Source of the DNA: Zobellia laminariae
GTDB lineage: Bacteria > Bacteroidota > Bacteroidia > Flavobacteriales > Flavobacteriaceae
Reading direction: 5' to 3'
NCBI RefSeq assembly: GCF_009725995.1
Contig: NZ_RCNS01000003.1
Coordinates: 248,001 to 312,000, forward strand
DNA: 64,000 nt
Shown here: piece after piece, positions 27,615 through 36,366 of the stretch
How the letters are laid out: every line of letters starts with the position of its first letter
Numbering within the stretch: position 1 is the first letter of the stretch
Made by a program: the position numbers and the translations under genes
Notes under the pieces: generated by a model
What the model was told of the DNA's origin: nothing
Databases searched by the model: none
The model's input: only the letters and a program-made list of their open reading frames with translations

Positions 27615-28160
27615 TTACTCTACTAATTCTTGATTTTTTTCAATTTTAAAAACCGATAAAGTAACCTTAAATGGTACGTTTATTCCAATTTTGTCATTAT
27701 CACCATGATAACCATATCCTAAAGAAGAAGGAAACAAAAAAGTAGCTGTCTCACCTTCTTTTAACATCTTTACACTATTTCTTAAACCCGGAAATAAATC
27801 TTGCTTATCTACCTTATAAGTTAGCGTACCAATATCATCCATACTATAAATAGTATCGTTCTTTAAGCTAACAATATTATAACTCATGATAACCAAATCA
27901 TCTGGTTGTGCCGTATAATCTGCAGACTCATTCTTAACCTCATAAAAAAACCAAGACCCACTGGCGGAATGCGTATACTCGTGCAACGTATCTTTTGCCA
28001 TCAAGTCTTGCAATAATTTCTCTTCTTTAGCCAAAAGCTCCTTGCTTCTTTTTACCGATTGCTTAAAAAAACTACCGGATTTTACTTCTACGGGCCTTCT
28101 TGCTTCTGGTCCCCCACAACCAATAAGGGTTATTAAAAAAATAAGACTTAATATTTTCAT
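27615..28160 (-). CDS. gldI: Gliding motility-associated FKBP-type isomerase lipoprotein GldI
   Basis: GldI is an FKBP-type peptidyl-prolyl isomerase lipoprotein required for gliding in Flavobacterium johnsoniae. The 181-residue protein has the lipobox LIGCGGPEARRPV (Cys15), the start typical of GldI, then a helical stretch (about 30-60) and an FKBP domain containing FPGLRNSVKMLKEGETATFLFPSSLGYGYHGD. It overlaps nrnA by 4 bases and precedes the cyclophilin-FKBP fusion. Its presence agrees with a gliding bacterium and with the SprB-repeat adhesin at the window start. Confidence 0.9.
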   Translation of the reverse strand: MKILSLIFLITLIGCGGPEARRPVEVKSGSFFKQSVKRSKELLAKEEKLLQDLMAKDTLHEYTHSASGSWFFYEVKNESADYTAQPDDLVIMSYNIVSLKNDTIYSMDDIGTLTYKVDKQDLFPGLRNSVKMLKEGETATFLFPSSLGYGYHGDNDKIGINVPFKVTLSVFKIEKNQELVE

Positions 28161-29173
28161 GCCTGTAATTGGTCTTGATGGTTTTCTAAAAGTGATTCAA
28201 AATAAACAGCAGTTTCTTTAAGCGACCTATCGCTTTTTCCTCCTGCAGCATTATTATGACCACCTCCTTCAAAATAGGTTCTTGCAAATTCGTTTACATT
28301 AAAATCGCCTATAGATCTAAAAGAAATTTTAATAATACCTTCTTCTTTATTCTCTATAAAAATAACGGCAAAGATAATACCTTCAAGGGTAAGTCCGTAA
28401 TTAACGAAACCTTCCGTATCTCCTTTTTGATACTTATACATATCAAGCTCATCTTGACTTAGCGTAATATAAGCTGTCCTGTATTTATCGTGAATAACCA
28501 TATTCTTTAGAGCGCAACCCAAAAGGTGTAACCTACCTGGTGTATTCGTATCATAAATTTTATGATGAATCTGTGTGTTTTCAGCACCTTTATCAATTAA
28601 ATCGGCAATAATACGGTGCGTTCTACCTGTAGTAGATCTAAATTTAAAAGACCCGGTATCTGTCATGATACCAGTATAAAGGCAATTTGCCATTTCTGAC
28701 GTTACTTTATCTACATCTCCCAAAAATTCAATGAAGTTGTATACCATTTCGCAGGTAGAACTCATAGATACATCTGAATACATAATCTCTGCGTAGTCTG
28801 ACGGTGCTTGATGGTGATCAATCATAACAAAAGGCACTGTCAAATCTTCTAAAACAGATTGCATCTGCCCTATTCTACCCAAGTGATTGAAGTCCAAAGT
28901 AAAAACTATCGTTGCTTCGGCTATTTTATCTTTTGCTTGACTATTTTGTTTTTCAAAATTTAAAATGTTCTCGTTTCCTGGCATCCATTTTAAAAACTTA
29001 GGATAATCATTAGGCGCTATAACTACAGCTTCTTGCCCCCTATTAACAAGGTAATGACAAAGAGCCAAAGTTGAACCAATGGCATCACCATCAGGGTTTT
29101 TATGCGGTACGATTACGATTTTTTGCGGTTGGGAAAGTAGTTCCTGAACCGCTTTTATAGACTCCAAATTCAT
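28157..29173 (-). CDS. DHH-DHHA1 phosphoesterase, NrnA-type oligoribonuclease/pAp phosphatase
   Basis: A 338-residue cytoplasmic DHH-family enzyme. The metal motifs are HKNPDGDAIGSTLALCHYL, FTLDFNHLGRIG and VMIDHHQAPSDYA (the DHH motif). The C-terminal DHHA1 domain has GGGHNNAAGG, which holds the nucleic acid. NrnA proteins degrade short RNA oligonucleotides and dephosphorylate 3'-phosphoadenosine-5'-phosphate. It is the promoter-proximal gene of the nrnA-gldI-PPIase set; the coupling with gldI by a 4-base overlap is typical of flavobacteria. Confidence 0.9.
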   Translation of the reverse strand: MNLESIKAVQELLSQPQKIVIVPHKNPDGDAIGSTLALCHYLVNRGQEAVVIAPNDYPKFLKWMPGNENILNFEKQNSQAKDKIAEATIVFTLDFNHLGRIGQMQSVLEDLTVPFVMIDHHQAPSDYAEIMYSDVSMSSTCEMVYNFIEFLGDVDKVTSEMANCLYTGIMTDTGSFKFRSTTGRTHRIIADLIDKGAENTQIHHKIYDTNTPGRLHLLGCALKNMVIHDKYRTAYITLSQDELDMYKYQKGDTEGFVNYGLTLEGIIFAVIFIENKEEGIIKISFRSIGDFNVNEFARTYFEGGGHNNAAGGKSDRSLKETAVYFESLLENHQDQLQA

Positions 29174-29178
29174 GCGTG

Positions 29179-29186
29179 CAAAGATA
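29179..29186 (-). promoter_or_regulatory. -7 box of the nrnA-gldI operon, 5 bases before the start codon
   Basis: The minus strand reads TATCTTTG. Only 5 bases separate it from the ATG at 29173, again predicting a leaderless or nearly leaderless message. Confidence 0.5.
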
Positions 29187-29220
29187 CAATTTAATAACGT
29201 AGTCTTTTAAGGCAAAGTCT

Positions 29221-29228
29221 TATTTTTG
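29221..29228 (+). promoter_or_regulatory. -7 box of the PhoD-like gene
   Basis: TATTTTTG matches TAnnTTTG, ending 23 bases before the ATG at 29252. Confidence 0.5.
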
Positions 29229-29251
29229 TGGTAAGATTTTAAAACCAATAT

Positions 29252-30301
29252 ATGTTTAATAAGTATATCGTCATTTGTTTATTGTGTATCGCTACAGCCT
29301 GTAAGACTCAAAATCAGGTAGAAAAGACTACGAATAAAGAGATAGTAGACACAACCCCTAAAGCTGATTTTACTTTGGCCTTTGGCTCTTGTAATAAGCA
29401 AAACGAAACTAATTTACTTTGGGATGATATTCTTAAAACAAATCCTGATGTTTGGATTTGGGGCGGAGATAATATTTATGCAGATACGGATAACATGAAA
29501 CGTTTGCGTGCCATGTATGCTAAACAAAATTCCGTTTTAGGATACCAAAAATTGAAAAGTGAAGTATCCGTAATAGGCACTTGGGACGATCATGATTATG
29601 GCTTAAATGATGGCGGTGTTGATTTTGATAAAAAGAAGGAAAGTCAGCAGGAGTTTTTAGATTTTATGGGAGTGGACAGAGATGACCCTAGAAGAACTCA
29701 AGAAGGTGTTTATGCCGCACACACTTACAACACACCAAAAGGAAGCATAAAGATATTGGTATTGGACACCCGATATTTTAGAACTGACCTTACTCCGGAT
29801 ACCGAAAGCAAAAAGCGGACTAAACCAAATGCCTATGGCGTAGGTACAGTTCTAGGCACAACCCAATGGAACTGGTTAACAGATGAACTTAAAAATTCAA
29901 CTGCAGATTTTAATATTCTAGTTAGCAGTATTCAAATATTATCTAATGAACATGGGTTTGAGACATGGGGCAACTTCCCTCATGAAGTAGATAAGCTGGA
30001 AAAACTTATTGTTGATTCTAAAGCAAAGGGTGTTATAATGCTCTCAGGAGATCGTCATATTTCCGAATTTTCTAAAACCGAAATATCTGGGGTAGATTAC
30101 CCCTTAGTTGATTTTACAAGTAGTGGCCTTACACATACCTATACCGCTTTTAATGGCGAACCCAATCCGTTTAGGGTGGGCAACGTTGTTTTTACTAAAA
30201 GTTTTGGACTAATTAAATTCAATTTTAAAACTAAAGAGGCGCAAATGCAAATGATTGGGAACGACTTAAAAGTGATGGGTGAACTACATCAAACCTATTA
30301 A
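29252..30301 (+). CDS. PhoD-like metallophosphatase lipoprotein
   Basis: The 349-residue protein has a lipoprotein signal (CIATACKTQ, Cys17) and the PhoD-type alkaline phosphatase/phosphodiesterase metal sites: FGSCNKQ, WIWGGDNIYAD, TWDDHDYG, VLDTRYFR and LSGDRHISEF. PhoD enzymes hydrolyse phosphate mono- and diesters in the periplasm using calcium and iron. The short form without the N-terminal Ig-like domain is frequent in Bacteroidetes. It has its own promoter box and precedes ndk by 48 bases. Confidence 0.88.
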   Translation: MFNKYIVICLLCIATACKTQNQVEKTTNKEIVDTTPKADFTLAFGSCNKQNETNLLWDDILKTNPDVWIWGGDNIYADTDNMKRLRAMYAKQNSVLGYQKLKSEVSVIGTWDDHDYGLNDGGVDFDKKKESQQEFLDFMGVDRDDPRRTQEGVYAAHTYNTPKGSIKILVLDTRYFRTDLTPDTESKKRTKPNAYGVGTVLGTTQWNWLTDELKNSTADFNILVSSIQILSNEHGFETWGNFPHEVDKLEKLIVDSKAKGVIMLSGDRHISEFSKTEISGVDYPLVDFTSSGLTHTYTAFNGEPNPFRVGNVVFTKSFGLIKFNFKTKEAQMQMIGNDLKVMGELHQTY

Positions 30302-30326
30302 AAGTTGCCGATTGTTGAATAAAGCG

Positions 30327-30334
30327 TATTTTTG
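30327..30334 (+). promoter_or_regulatory. ndk promoter with -33 and -7 elements
   Basis: TATTTTTG matches TAnnTTTG, and a TTG at 30305-30307 lies 19 bases upstream, the normal Bacteroidetes spacing. The ndk ATG at 30350 follows 15 bases after the box. Confidence 0.6.
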
Positions 30335-30349
30335 CAAAAAATTATTACA

Positions 30350-30769
30350 ATGACTACGAACATAACATTTACGATGATCAAACCCGATGCGGTTGAAAAC
30401 GGACACATTGGTGGCATTCTGGAAAAAATAACTTCCGCTGGCTTCAAGATCGTCGCCATGAAATATACACAACTTAGCACAAGAGATGCGCAAGAGTTCT
30501 ACGCCGTTCATAATGAGCGTCCTTTTTACGGAGAATTGGTAGAATTCATGAGCCGTGGCCCTATTGTTGCCGCTATATTAGAAAAAGACAATGCAGTTGA
30601 TGATTTCCGCGCATTGATCGGAGCAACAAACCCTGCTGAAGCAGCTGAAGGTACTATTAGAAAATTATTCGCTTCAAATATCGCTGAAAATGCGGTACAT
30701 GGATCAGATAGTGATGAAAATGCAGCTATTGAAGGTGCTTTCCATTTTTCTGGAAGAGAAATTTACTAA
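30350..30769 (+). CDS. ndk: Nucleoside diphosphate kinase
   Basis: Ndk transfers the gamma phosphate between nucleoside triphosphates and diphosphates through a phospho-histidine. The protein of 139 residues starts at ATG 30350 ([15 protein letters not shown]); the upstream TTG at 30332 would place the start inside the promoter box. Motifs include [27 protein letters not shown] and the active site [12 protein letters not shown] with the catalytic His. It has a good promoter and a strong terminator, so it appears monocistronic. Confidence 0.96.
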   Translation: MTTNITFTMIKPDAVENGHIGGILEKITSAGFKIVAMKYTQLSTRDAQEFYAVHNERPFYGELVEFMSRGPIVAAILEKDNAVDDFRALIGATNPAEAAEGTIRKLFASNIAENAVHGSDSDENAAIEGAFHFSGREIY

Positions 30770-30785
30770 GACATTATACTTTTAC

Positions 30786-30829
30786 AAAAAGCCTGTAAAC
30801 TTCAGAGATCTGAAGTTTACAGGCTTTTT
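30786..30829. terminator. Bidirectional terminator between ndk and the recF cluster
   Basis: AAAAGCCTGTAAACTTCAG pairs perfectly with CTGAAGTTTACAGGCTTTT around the loop AGAT, a 19-base-pair stem flanked by A and T tracts. It serves ndk and the convergent DUF721 gene ending at 30828. Confidence 0.93.
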
Positions 30830-31124
30830 ATCTTAGCACCAGTTTCTGCACTAATTCCTTACCCAAATCTTCATTGAGCATCTTTACTATTTTTGATTTT
30901 CCCAAGCTTAATTCTTCACGAAGAACAGAAGATGATAATGCTACAAAAAGCGTATCTCCCCTAAGCTCAATTTCTGTTGTATAATTATTTACACCGTTAC
31001 CCATTAAATTACGCCATGCTTCACGGGCATCTACCTTATCCATACCTTTCTGAAGCCTGTTTTCCTTAATGAATTCATTTAGGGCCTGGCTCATATTCAG
31101 GTTCTCATTTCTTCTCTTCGCCAT
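30828..31124 (-). CDS. DUF721 (DciA-like) protein
   Basis: A 98-residue protein from the preferred ATG at 31124 (MAKRRNENLNMSQAL); an ATG at 31148 would lengthen the overlap with the upstream gene. The DUF721 core is present: FIKENRLQKGMDKVDAREAWRNLMG and LFVALSSSVLREELSLGKSKIVKMLNEDLG. DUF721 includes DciA, a loader of the replicative helicase in many bacteria without DnaC. It ends the recF-lipoprotein-DUF721 run, fitting a replication or repair role, though DciA activity has to be inferred from the domain only. Confidence 0.85.
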   Translation of the reverse strand: MAKRRNENLNMSQALNEFIKENRLQKGMDKVDAREAWRNLMGNGVNNYTTEIELRGDTLFVALSSSVLREELSLGKSKIVKMLNEDLGKELVQKLVLR

Positions 31125-31551
31125 CTTTTTGGATTGAAATAGGTTCAAATCTTTTGTAATCGTACCGAATTCCTTCTTCGTTCAACACAGAAAAAGTATC
31201 ATCATCTAACTCCATTAACCTCTCTGACCACTCACTGAGCTCCGTCTTATAATTAATTAAAAAATCGTTCTCTTTTCCAACAATCACAAAAGCTTCTGCA
31301 TCATCTGAGGTTTCATATGTACCGTCTAGTCTAGGCTGCATTTTTTTACGATATCCCTCGTCTCCATCCATAGAAATATAGTCTACACTGGTATTCACCT
31401 TGTATTCTTTAATATTTCCGTCAGGAAAGACCACTTGTGTTATTTCCCAATACCCATCAAGTTTACTCAAATCTTCTTTTGAAATACCAGAGGAACATCC
31501 CAAAAACAAGCCTATGAATCCTATTAAAAATATCTTATTCCTCATTTTCAA
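31105..31551 (-). CDS. Lipocalin-like lipoprotein of the recF cluster
   Basis: A 148-residue lipoprotein with signal and lipobox GLFLGCSSG (Cys19), then a small beta-rich domain beginning KLDGYWEITQVVFPDG, the WxI pattern of lipocalin-like domains. No ligand or function is known to me. An ATG two codons later (MRNKIFLIG) is an equally possible start. It lies 10 bases after recF and overlaps the DUF721 gene by about 20 bases, an order conserved in flavobacteria. Confidence 0.75.
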   Translation of the reverse strand: MKMRNKIFLIGFIGLFLGCSSGISKEDLSKLDGYWEITQVVFPDGNIKEYKVNTSVDYISMDGDEGYRKKMQPRLDGTYETSDDAEAFVIVGKENDFLINYKTELSEWSERLMELDDDTFSVLNEEGIRYDYKRFEPISIQKDGEEKK

Positions 31552-31561
31552 AAATCTATTC

Positions 31562-32641
31562 CTATAATTTAAACAATTTATACGTTTGGTGAATTTGTTT
31601 CACTACTTCTTCGGTGCGTTCTGCATGGGTATCGCTAATAAAAATCTGGCCAAAATTTTCATTGTTCACCAAAGCTACGATATGTGACACCCGATGTTCA
31701 TCTAATTTATCAAAAATATCATCCAACAATAAAATAGGTGTTGTTTTAGACCGAGCTTTTATAAACTGAAATTGGGCGAATTTTAAAGCGATCAGGAACG
31801 ATTTTTGCTGCCCCTGACTACCAAATTTCTTAATAGGATGCCCTGAAATCTCAAAACCTAAATCATCTTTATGAACCCCTACCGAAGTATACTGTAAGGC
31901 CCTATCTTTTTCAATAGACCTCTCTAAAAGAGTTAACAAATCATCGTTAAGAAGCTTACTATCATAACTTAACGAAACCTCTTCCCGCCCACCGGATATG
32001 GCTATATATTGTTCTTTAAAAATAGGAATAAAAGTCTCTAAAAAAGCTAATCTCTTGTCAAATATTTTGGTTCCATAATCATTCAATTGTTCGTTATAAA
32101 CCGCTAGAGTATCCTTATTAAACGTATGATTAATGGCAAAATATTTTAAAAGGGAATTTCTCTGCGCAAGGACCTTATTATATTTTATAAGATCTTGCAA
32201 ATAGCTTTTATCAGATTGAGAAATGACTCCGTCAATAAATTTTCTTCTTGTGTCACTACCCTCTATAATCAGGTCTCTATCTGCCGGAGAAATTATCACT
32301 AATGGCAATAAGCCAATATGATCAGACAAGCGGTCATAGGCCTTACCGTTACGCTTAATGATTTTTTTTGAACCACGTTTTAAGCTACAAACTATCCTTT
32401 CTTCGCGATCATCTTTTTCGAACTCACCATCTATCACAAAAAATTCTTCATCATGTCTTATGTTCTGCGTAGAGACAGGATTAAAATAGCTTTTACCAAA
32501 AGAAAGATGGTATACCGCATCTAAAATATTGGTTTTCCCAACTCCATTTGGCCCCACCATACAATTGATTTTTTTATCAAATTCAATATCCTTTGAGTCA
32601 AAATTTTTGTAGTTGATGAGGGATAATTTCTTTAAAAACAT
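31562..32641 (-). CDS. recF: DNA replication and repair protein RecF
   Basis: RecF helps load RecA at gaps together with RecO and RecR. The 359-residue SMC-like ATPase has the Walker [14 protein letters not shown] at about 30-42, the signature region [20 protein letters not shown], and Walker [16 protein letters not shown], followed by the D-loop and [10 protein letters not shown]. It is the first gene of a minus-strand trio with a promoter box at 32684-32691. Unlike in E. coli it is not next to dnaN or gyrB. Confidence 0.95.
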   Translation of the reverse strand: MFLKKLSLINYKNFDSKDIEFDKKINCMVGPNGVGKTNILDAVYHLSFGKSYFNPVSTQNIRHDEEFFVIDGEFEKDDREERIVCSLKRGSKKIIKRNGKAYDRLSDHIGLLPLVIISPADRDLIIEGSDTRRKFIDGVISQSDKSYLQDLIKYNKVLAQRNSLLKYFAINHTFNKDTLAVYNEQLNDYGTKIFDKRLAFLETFIPIFKEQYIAISGGREEVSLSYDSKLLNDDLLTLLERSIEKDRALQYTSVGVHKDDLGFEISGHPIKKFGSQGQQKSFLIALKFAQFQFIKARSKTTPILLLDDIFDKLDEHRVSHIVALVNNENFGQIFISDTHAERTEEVVKQIHQTYKLFKL

Positions 32642-32683
32642 GCGCTATAATTCCAGTTTTGACGGTGCTTGGTTCACAAACCT

Positions 32684-32691
32684 CAAAAATA
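32684..32691 (-). promoter_or_regulatory. -7 box of the recF cluster
   Basis: The minus strand reads TATTTTTG, 42 bases before the recF ATG; it is divergent from the box at 32728. Confidence 0.45.
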
Positions 32692-32727
32692 ACGAATAAA
32701 TACCCTTTCGGTTTTGGATAAAACCAT

Positions 32728-32735
32728 TATTTTTG
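32728..32735 (+). promoter_or_regulatory. -7 box of the TPR-ribH genes
   Basis: TATTTTTG matches TAnnTTTG, 21 bases before the ATG at 32757. A TTG lies upstream at 32714-32716, but its spacing of 11 is shorter than usual. Confidence 0.5.
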
Positions 32736-32756
32736 CGCGACCAATAAAATTAGAAA

Positions 32757-33524
32757 ATGGCTACATATAAGAAGCGAGGTTTTAAACCAAAGGATAAAGC
32801 AGAAGAGCAAGAGATTACAGAACAAGAAAGCGCAACTGCAGAAGTCTTTAGTACACTAGACGAAAGTGCTTCCAAAACCGAGGCTTGGGTAGCCGGTAAC
32901 CAGAATTATATTCTAGGTATCATTGGTGTTATAGCTGTTGGTGTTCTTGGATATTTGGCATACACACAATTTGTAGTTAAGCCAAAAGAGGCAAGTGCCG
33001 CTAACGAAATGTACTATCCTCAGCAATATTTTGACCAAGCGCTTAACAGTCCTACTGCAAAAGATTCTTTGTTCAATCTTGCTTTGAACGGTGCCGAAGG
33101 AAAATATGGTTTTCTAGATATTATAGGTGAATACAGTGGTACAAAAGCTGCTAACCTAGCAAACTACTCTGCTGGTATGGCGTACTTGAATATGCAAAAA
33201 TATCAAGAAGCTATTTCTCATCTTGAAGATTTTAGCTCAGAAGATGATATTCTTGGCGCTTTGGCAAAAGGTGGTCTTGGTGATGCTTTTATGCAATTAG
33301 GACAACCAGAAGATGCTTTAGGATATTATGATAAAGCTATTGCGCATAGCAGCAATAACTATACCGCTCCTAAATTCTTATACAAAGCAGGTGTTACCGC
33401 TCTAGAGTTAAAACAAAACGATAAAGCATTAGCATATTTTCAGAAAATTAAAGATGAGTATTCATCTTCTGATGAAGCTCGTACTGTAGATGCATTTATA
33501 GGAATGGCTAAAACCGGCAACTAA
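32757..33524 (+). CDS. Membrane-anchored TPR protein (YfgM-like)
   Basis: The 255-residue protein has a charged cytoplasmic N-terminus, one transmembrane helix at about 53-71 (YILGIIGVIAVGVLGYLAYT) and a periplasmic region of tetratricopeptide repeats (NLANYSAGMAYLNMQKYQEAISHLEDF, ALAKGGLGDAFMQLGQPEDALGYYDKAI and a third unit). The layout resembles YfgM, which works with periplasmic chaperones and the Sec translocon. Whether it has this role here is an inference. Its stop overlaps the ribH start by one base. Confidence 0.82.
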   Translation: MATYKKRGFKPKDKAEEQEITEQESATAEVFSTLDESASKTEAWVAGNQNYILGIIGVIAVGVLGYLAYTQFVVKPKEASAANEMYYPQQYFDQALNSPTAKDSLFNLALNGAEGKYGFLDIIGEYSGTKAANLANYSAGMAYLNMQKYQEAISHLEDFSSEDDILGALAKGGLGDAFMQLGQPEDALGYYDKAIAHSSNNYTAPKFLYKAGVTALELKQNDKALAYFQKIKDEYSSSDEARTVDAFIGMAKTGN

Positions 33525-34006
33525 TGGCTACGGCAAACAAAAACTTATCTATCTACGATAAAGCAAAAATCCCAAACGCGAAGAATATTCGGTTTGGGAT
33601 TGTTGTTTCAGAATGGAATACAGAAATAACCGAGGGTCTATATTCAGGAGCTATTAATGCTCTTTTAGATTGTGGCGCATTGGAATCTAACATCGTACGT
33701 TGGGATGTACCAGGAAGTTTTGAATTGACTTATGGCTGTAAAAAAATGGCAACTACACAAAAAGTTGATGCCGTTATTGCTATAGGAAGCGTTATACAAG
33801 GCGAAACCAAGCATTTTGATTTTGTTTGTAGCGCTACTGCACAAGGTATTAAAGATTTGAACGTGCAATTAGACACGCCTGTTATTTTTTGTGTATTAAC
33901 TGATAACAACATACAGCAATCACGAGAACGTAGCGGAGGTAAACACGGAAATAAAGGTACTGAGGCTGCTATTGCTGCCATACAGATGGCTAGTTTAGGT
34001 AAATAG
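33524..34006 (+). CDS. ribH: 6,7-dimethyl-8-ribityllumazine synthase
   Basis: RibH condenses the pyrimidine intermediate with 3,4-dihydroxy-2-butanone-4-phosphate in riboflavin synthesis and forms icosahedral or pentameric shells. The 160-residue protein has FGIVVSEWNTEITEGL, VPGSFELTYGCKKM, AIGSVIQGETKHFDFVCSA with the catalytic His, and FCVLTDNNIQQSRERSGGKHGNKGTEAA. It starts on the stop codon of the TPR gene, so the two are coupled. Confidence 0.96.
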   Translation: MATANKNLSIYDKAKIPNAKNIRFGIVVSEWNTEITEGLYSGAINALLDCGALESNIVRWDVPGSFELTYGCKKMATTQKVDAVIAIGSVIQGETKHFDFVCSATAQGIKDLNVQLDTPVIFCVLTDNNIQQSRERSGGKHGNKGTEAAIAAIQMASLGK

Positions 34007-34202
34007 TCAGCTAATAAACGTACAAACTTCATTTAAAAAATCTTACTTTCTGGGTAAGGCTTGCTCCAAAATGAACAGGCTAATTTTGTATTTACCCCCT
34101 ATTAAACAGAGTGAGCTATAGTTTTATCGCTTACAAACCCACACCCTAAGGTCTGTTAACAAATTTTGGCAGCTGTAATACGGCATATTTTTCGATTTTA
34201 AG

Positions 34203-34210
34203 TAACTTTG
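34203..34210 (+). promoter_or_regulatory. -7 box 6 bases before a start codon
   Basis: TAACTTTG is an exact TAnnTTTG match. Only 6 bases separate it from ATG 34217, so transcription should begin at or next to the start codon; the next in-frame ATG at 34223 would have a six-base leader. Confidence 0.5.
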
Positions 34211-34216
34211 GAGTTC

Positions 34217-34516
34217 ATGGGAATGCTAAGTAAATTCACGCGCTTAAAGCGAAGTAAAAAATTCGATTACGCCCCTCGTTATTATGACGATAAGGGGAAA
34301 GGCAATCCGTTTAAAATTGAACCAAAACTGGATCAATTTAGAAGCACACTAAATCCCGCCAGAGGCTTAAAAGGAAAATTTGGTAGCGCCATGTCTGATG
34401 TAAAGCGCCAAGGAGACACCAACATGAAGGTGAGAATGGCTATTATCATAGCAATTTTAGTGTTGATTGTACTTTATATCATCGATTTTGAGATCTCTAT
34501 ATTCTTCCCTAACTAA
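34217..34516 (+). CDS. Small single-pass membrane protein upstream of mutL
   Basis: About 99 residues from ATG 34217 (or 97 from 34223). The N-terminal two thirds is basic and probably cytoplasmic (KRSKKFDYAPRYYDDKGKGNPF), followed by one transmembrane helix at the C-terminus (MAIIIAILVLIVLYIIDF). Homologues in flavobacteria have been labelled riboflavin synthase beta subunit, but nothing in the sequence supports enzymatic activity, and the label probably comes from the neighbouring ribH. The function is unknown. Its stop overlaps the mutL start by one base. Confidence 0.75.
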   Translation: MGMLSKFTRLKRSKKFDYAPRYYDDKGKGNPFKIEPKLDQFRSTLNPARGLKGKFGSAMSDVKRQGDTNMKVRMAIIIAILVLIVLYIIDFEISIFFPN

Positions 34517-36366
34517 TGGCAGATATCATAAAACTTTTACCGGACCATGTTGCTAATCAGATTGCAGCTGGTGAAGTAGTTCAACGCCCTGCCTCAGTAG
34601 TTAAGGAATTACTTGAAAATGCCATAGATGCCGGGGCTAATAACATAAAACTGATTATTAAAGACGGCGGAAAAGTTCTTATTCAAGTCGTTGATGATGG
34701 TTTAGGCATGAGTGCTACAGATGCCAGACTCAGTTTTGAGCGGCACGCCACTTCTAAAATTCAAAAAGCAGAAGACCTTTTTAATTTAAGCACCAAGGGT
34801 TTTCGTGGTGAAGCTTTAGCATCTATTGCTGCTATTGCTCATGTAGAAATGCAGACCAAGCCAGAAAACGAAGAATTAGGCACCCACCTTAAAATAGAAG
34901 GTAGTAAAATTATATATCAAGAAGCAAGTGTTACGCCAAAGGGCACCTCTATGGCGGTCAAGAATTTGTTTTTTAATATTCCCGCAAGACGTAATTTTCT
35001 AAAAAGTAATCAAGTAGAACTCCGCCATATTACAGATGAGTTTCATCGGGTAGCTTTGGCGCATCCAACAATTGCCTTTCACTTTTACAATAACGGAAGT
35101 GAGCTTTTTAATCTTCCATCGGACAATTACCGAAAACGTATTGTAAACATTTTTGGAACCAGAACTAATCAAAAGCTAGTTCCTGTTGAAGAAGAGACTC
35201 CTATTGTAGTGATAAAAGGTTTTATTACAAAACCGGAATTCGCTAAAAAGAGTCGAGGCGAGCAGTTTTTCTTTATTAATAACCGATTTATAAAAAGTCC
35301 GTATCTACATCATGCTATTGTAGCGGCGTTTGAAGGACTTATAAAATCTGATAGTTACCCTGGTTACTTCCTTTATTTAGAGGTTGACCCAGCATCGATA
35401 GATATAAATATCCATCCTACTAAAACCGAAGTTAAGTTTGATGATGAACATAGCCTATATGCTATTTTAAGGTCTACTGTTAAACATAGTTTAGGTCAAT
35501 TTAACGTTGCCCCTGCCCTAGATTTTGAACACGACCCTAATTTACAGACACCTTATGAATTCAAAAATAAGACGGTCGTACAGCCAAATGTGACCGTAGA
35601 TTCAGGATTCAATCCATTTCAGGAAACAAAAAACACAGTCTCTGCTTCGCGTAGCTATCAAAAACCAAATACACAGAGCTGGGAAAGCTTGTATGTTGGC
35701 CATGAATCAAAAATGGGAACTGATGATAGTGCAGGAAGCATTAGTTTTGAATCGGACATCATTACAGGTTCTATTTTTGAAGGCGAAAAAGAATCAACAG
35801 AAGCCGTTACGACTACCTTCCAGATTAGAAGAAAATATATTGTAACTACCATAAAGTCAGGCATGGTTGTTATAGACCAGAGCCGAGCACACCAAAGAGT
35901 ACTTTATGAAAAGTTTTTGAAGAACAGTACAGTACAACAAGCTGTTAGTCAACAATTATTATTCCCATTAAACATTGCTTTCTCAAAATCAGAAATCATT
36001 GCACTTCAAGAAATTGAGGATATTTTGGTCTCTATTGGATTTCTCTTTGAAAAAATAGAAGGTGAATCCATTACCGTTACCGGTATTCCATTATTGGTAG
36101 CAGAAAGTGAAGTTGGCATGATATTAGATCAGTTAATCTCAGACTACCAACAGGAGATAACCGAAGAAAGTTTTTCTCATACGGACATACTTTCAAAAAC
36201 TTTAGCAAAGACTTTGGCCGTTAAAACAGGAGAGACATTGGACAATGCCTCTCAAATTGCACTTGTAAATGACTTGTTCGCTTGTAAGGAAGCTATGGTA
36301 AGTCCGTTTAATAAACCGGTATATATCACTATTACCGAAAATGATATTGACAAAAAATTTATTTAA
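34516..36366 (+). CDS. mutL: DNA mismatch repair protein MutL
   Basis: The 616-residue protein has the GHKL ATPase with ELLENAIDAGA, QVVDDGLGM and TKGFRGEALASIAA, the transducer region with FFINNRFIKSPYLHHA and NIHPTKTEVKFDDE, a low-complexity linker (about 350-420) and the C-terminal dimerisation domain. The position of the nuclease motif DQHAxxExxxxE reads DQSRAHQRVLYE at 454-465, lacking the His and the first Glu of nuclease-active MutL. It is coupled to the small membrane protein before it and to two rhomboid genes after it. Confidence 0.95.
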   Translation: MADIIKLLPDHVANQIAAGEVVQRPASVVKELLENAIDAGANNIKLIIKDGGKVLIQVVDDGLGMSATDARLSFERHATSKIQKAEDLFNLSTKGFRGEALASIAAIAHVEMQTKPENEELGTHLKIEGSKIIYQEASVTPKGTSMAVKNLFFNIPARRNFLKSNQVELRHITDEFHRVALAHPTIAFHFYNNGSELFNLPSDNYRKRIVNIFGTRTNQKLVPVEEETPIVVIKGFITKPEFAKKSRGEQFFFINNRFIKSPYLHHAIVAAFEGLIKSDSYPGYFLYLEVDPASIDINIHPTKTEVKFDDEHSLYAILRSTVKHSLGQFNVAPALDFEHDPNLQTPYEFKNKTVVQPNVTVDSGFNPFQETKNTVSASRSYQKPNTQSWESLYVGHESKMGTDDSAGSISFESDIITGSIFEGEKESTEAVTTTFQIRRKYIVTTIKSGMVVIDQSRAHQRVLYEKFLKNSTVQQAVSQQLLFPLNIAFSKSEIIALQEIEDILVSIGFLFEKIEGESITVTGIPLLVAESEVGMILDQLISDYQQEITEESFSHTDILSKTLAKTLAVKTGETLDNASQIALVNDLFACKEAMVSPFNKPVYITITENDIDKKFI

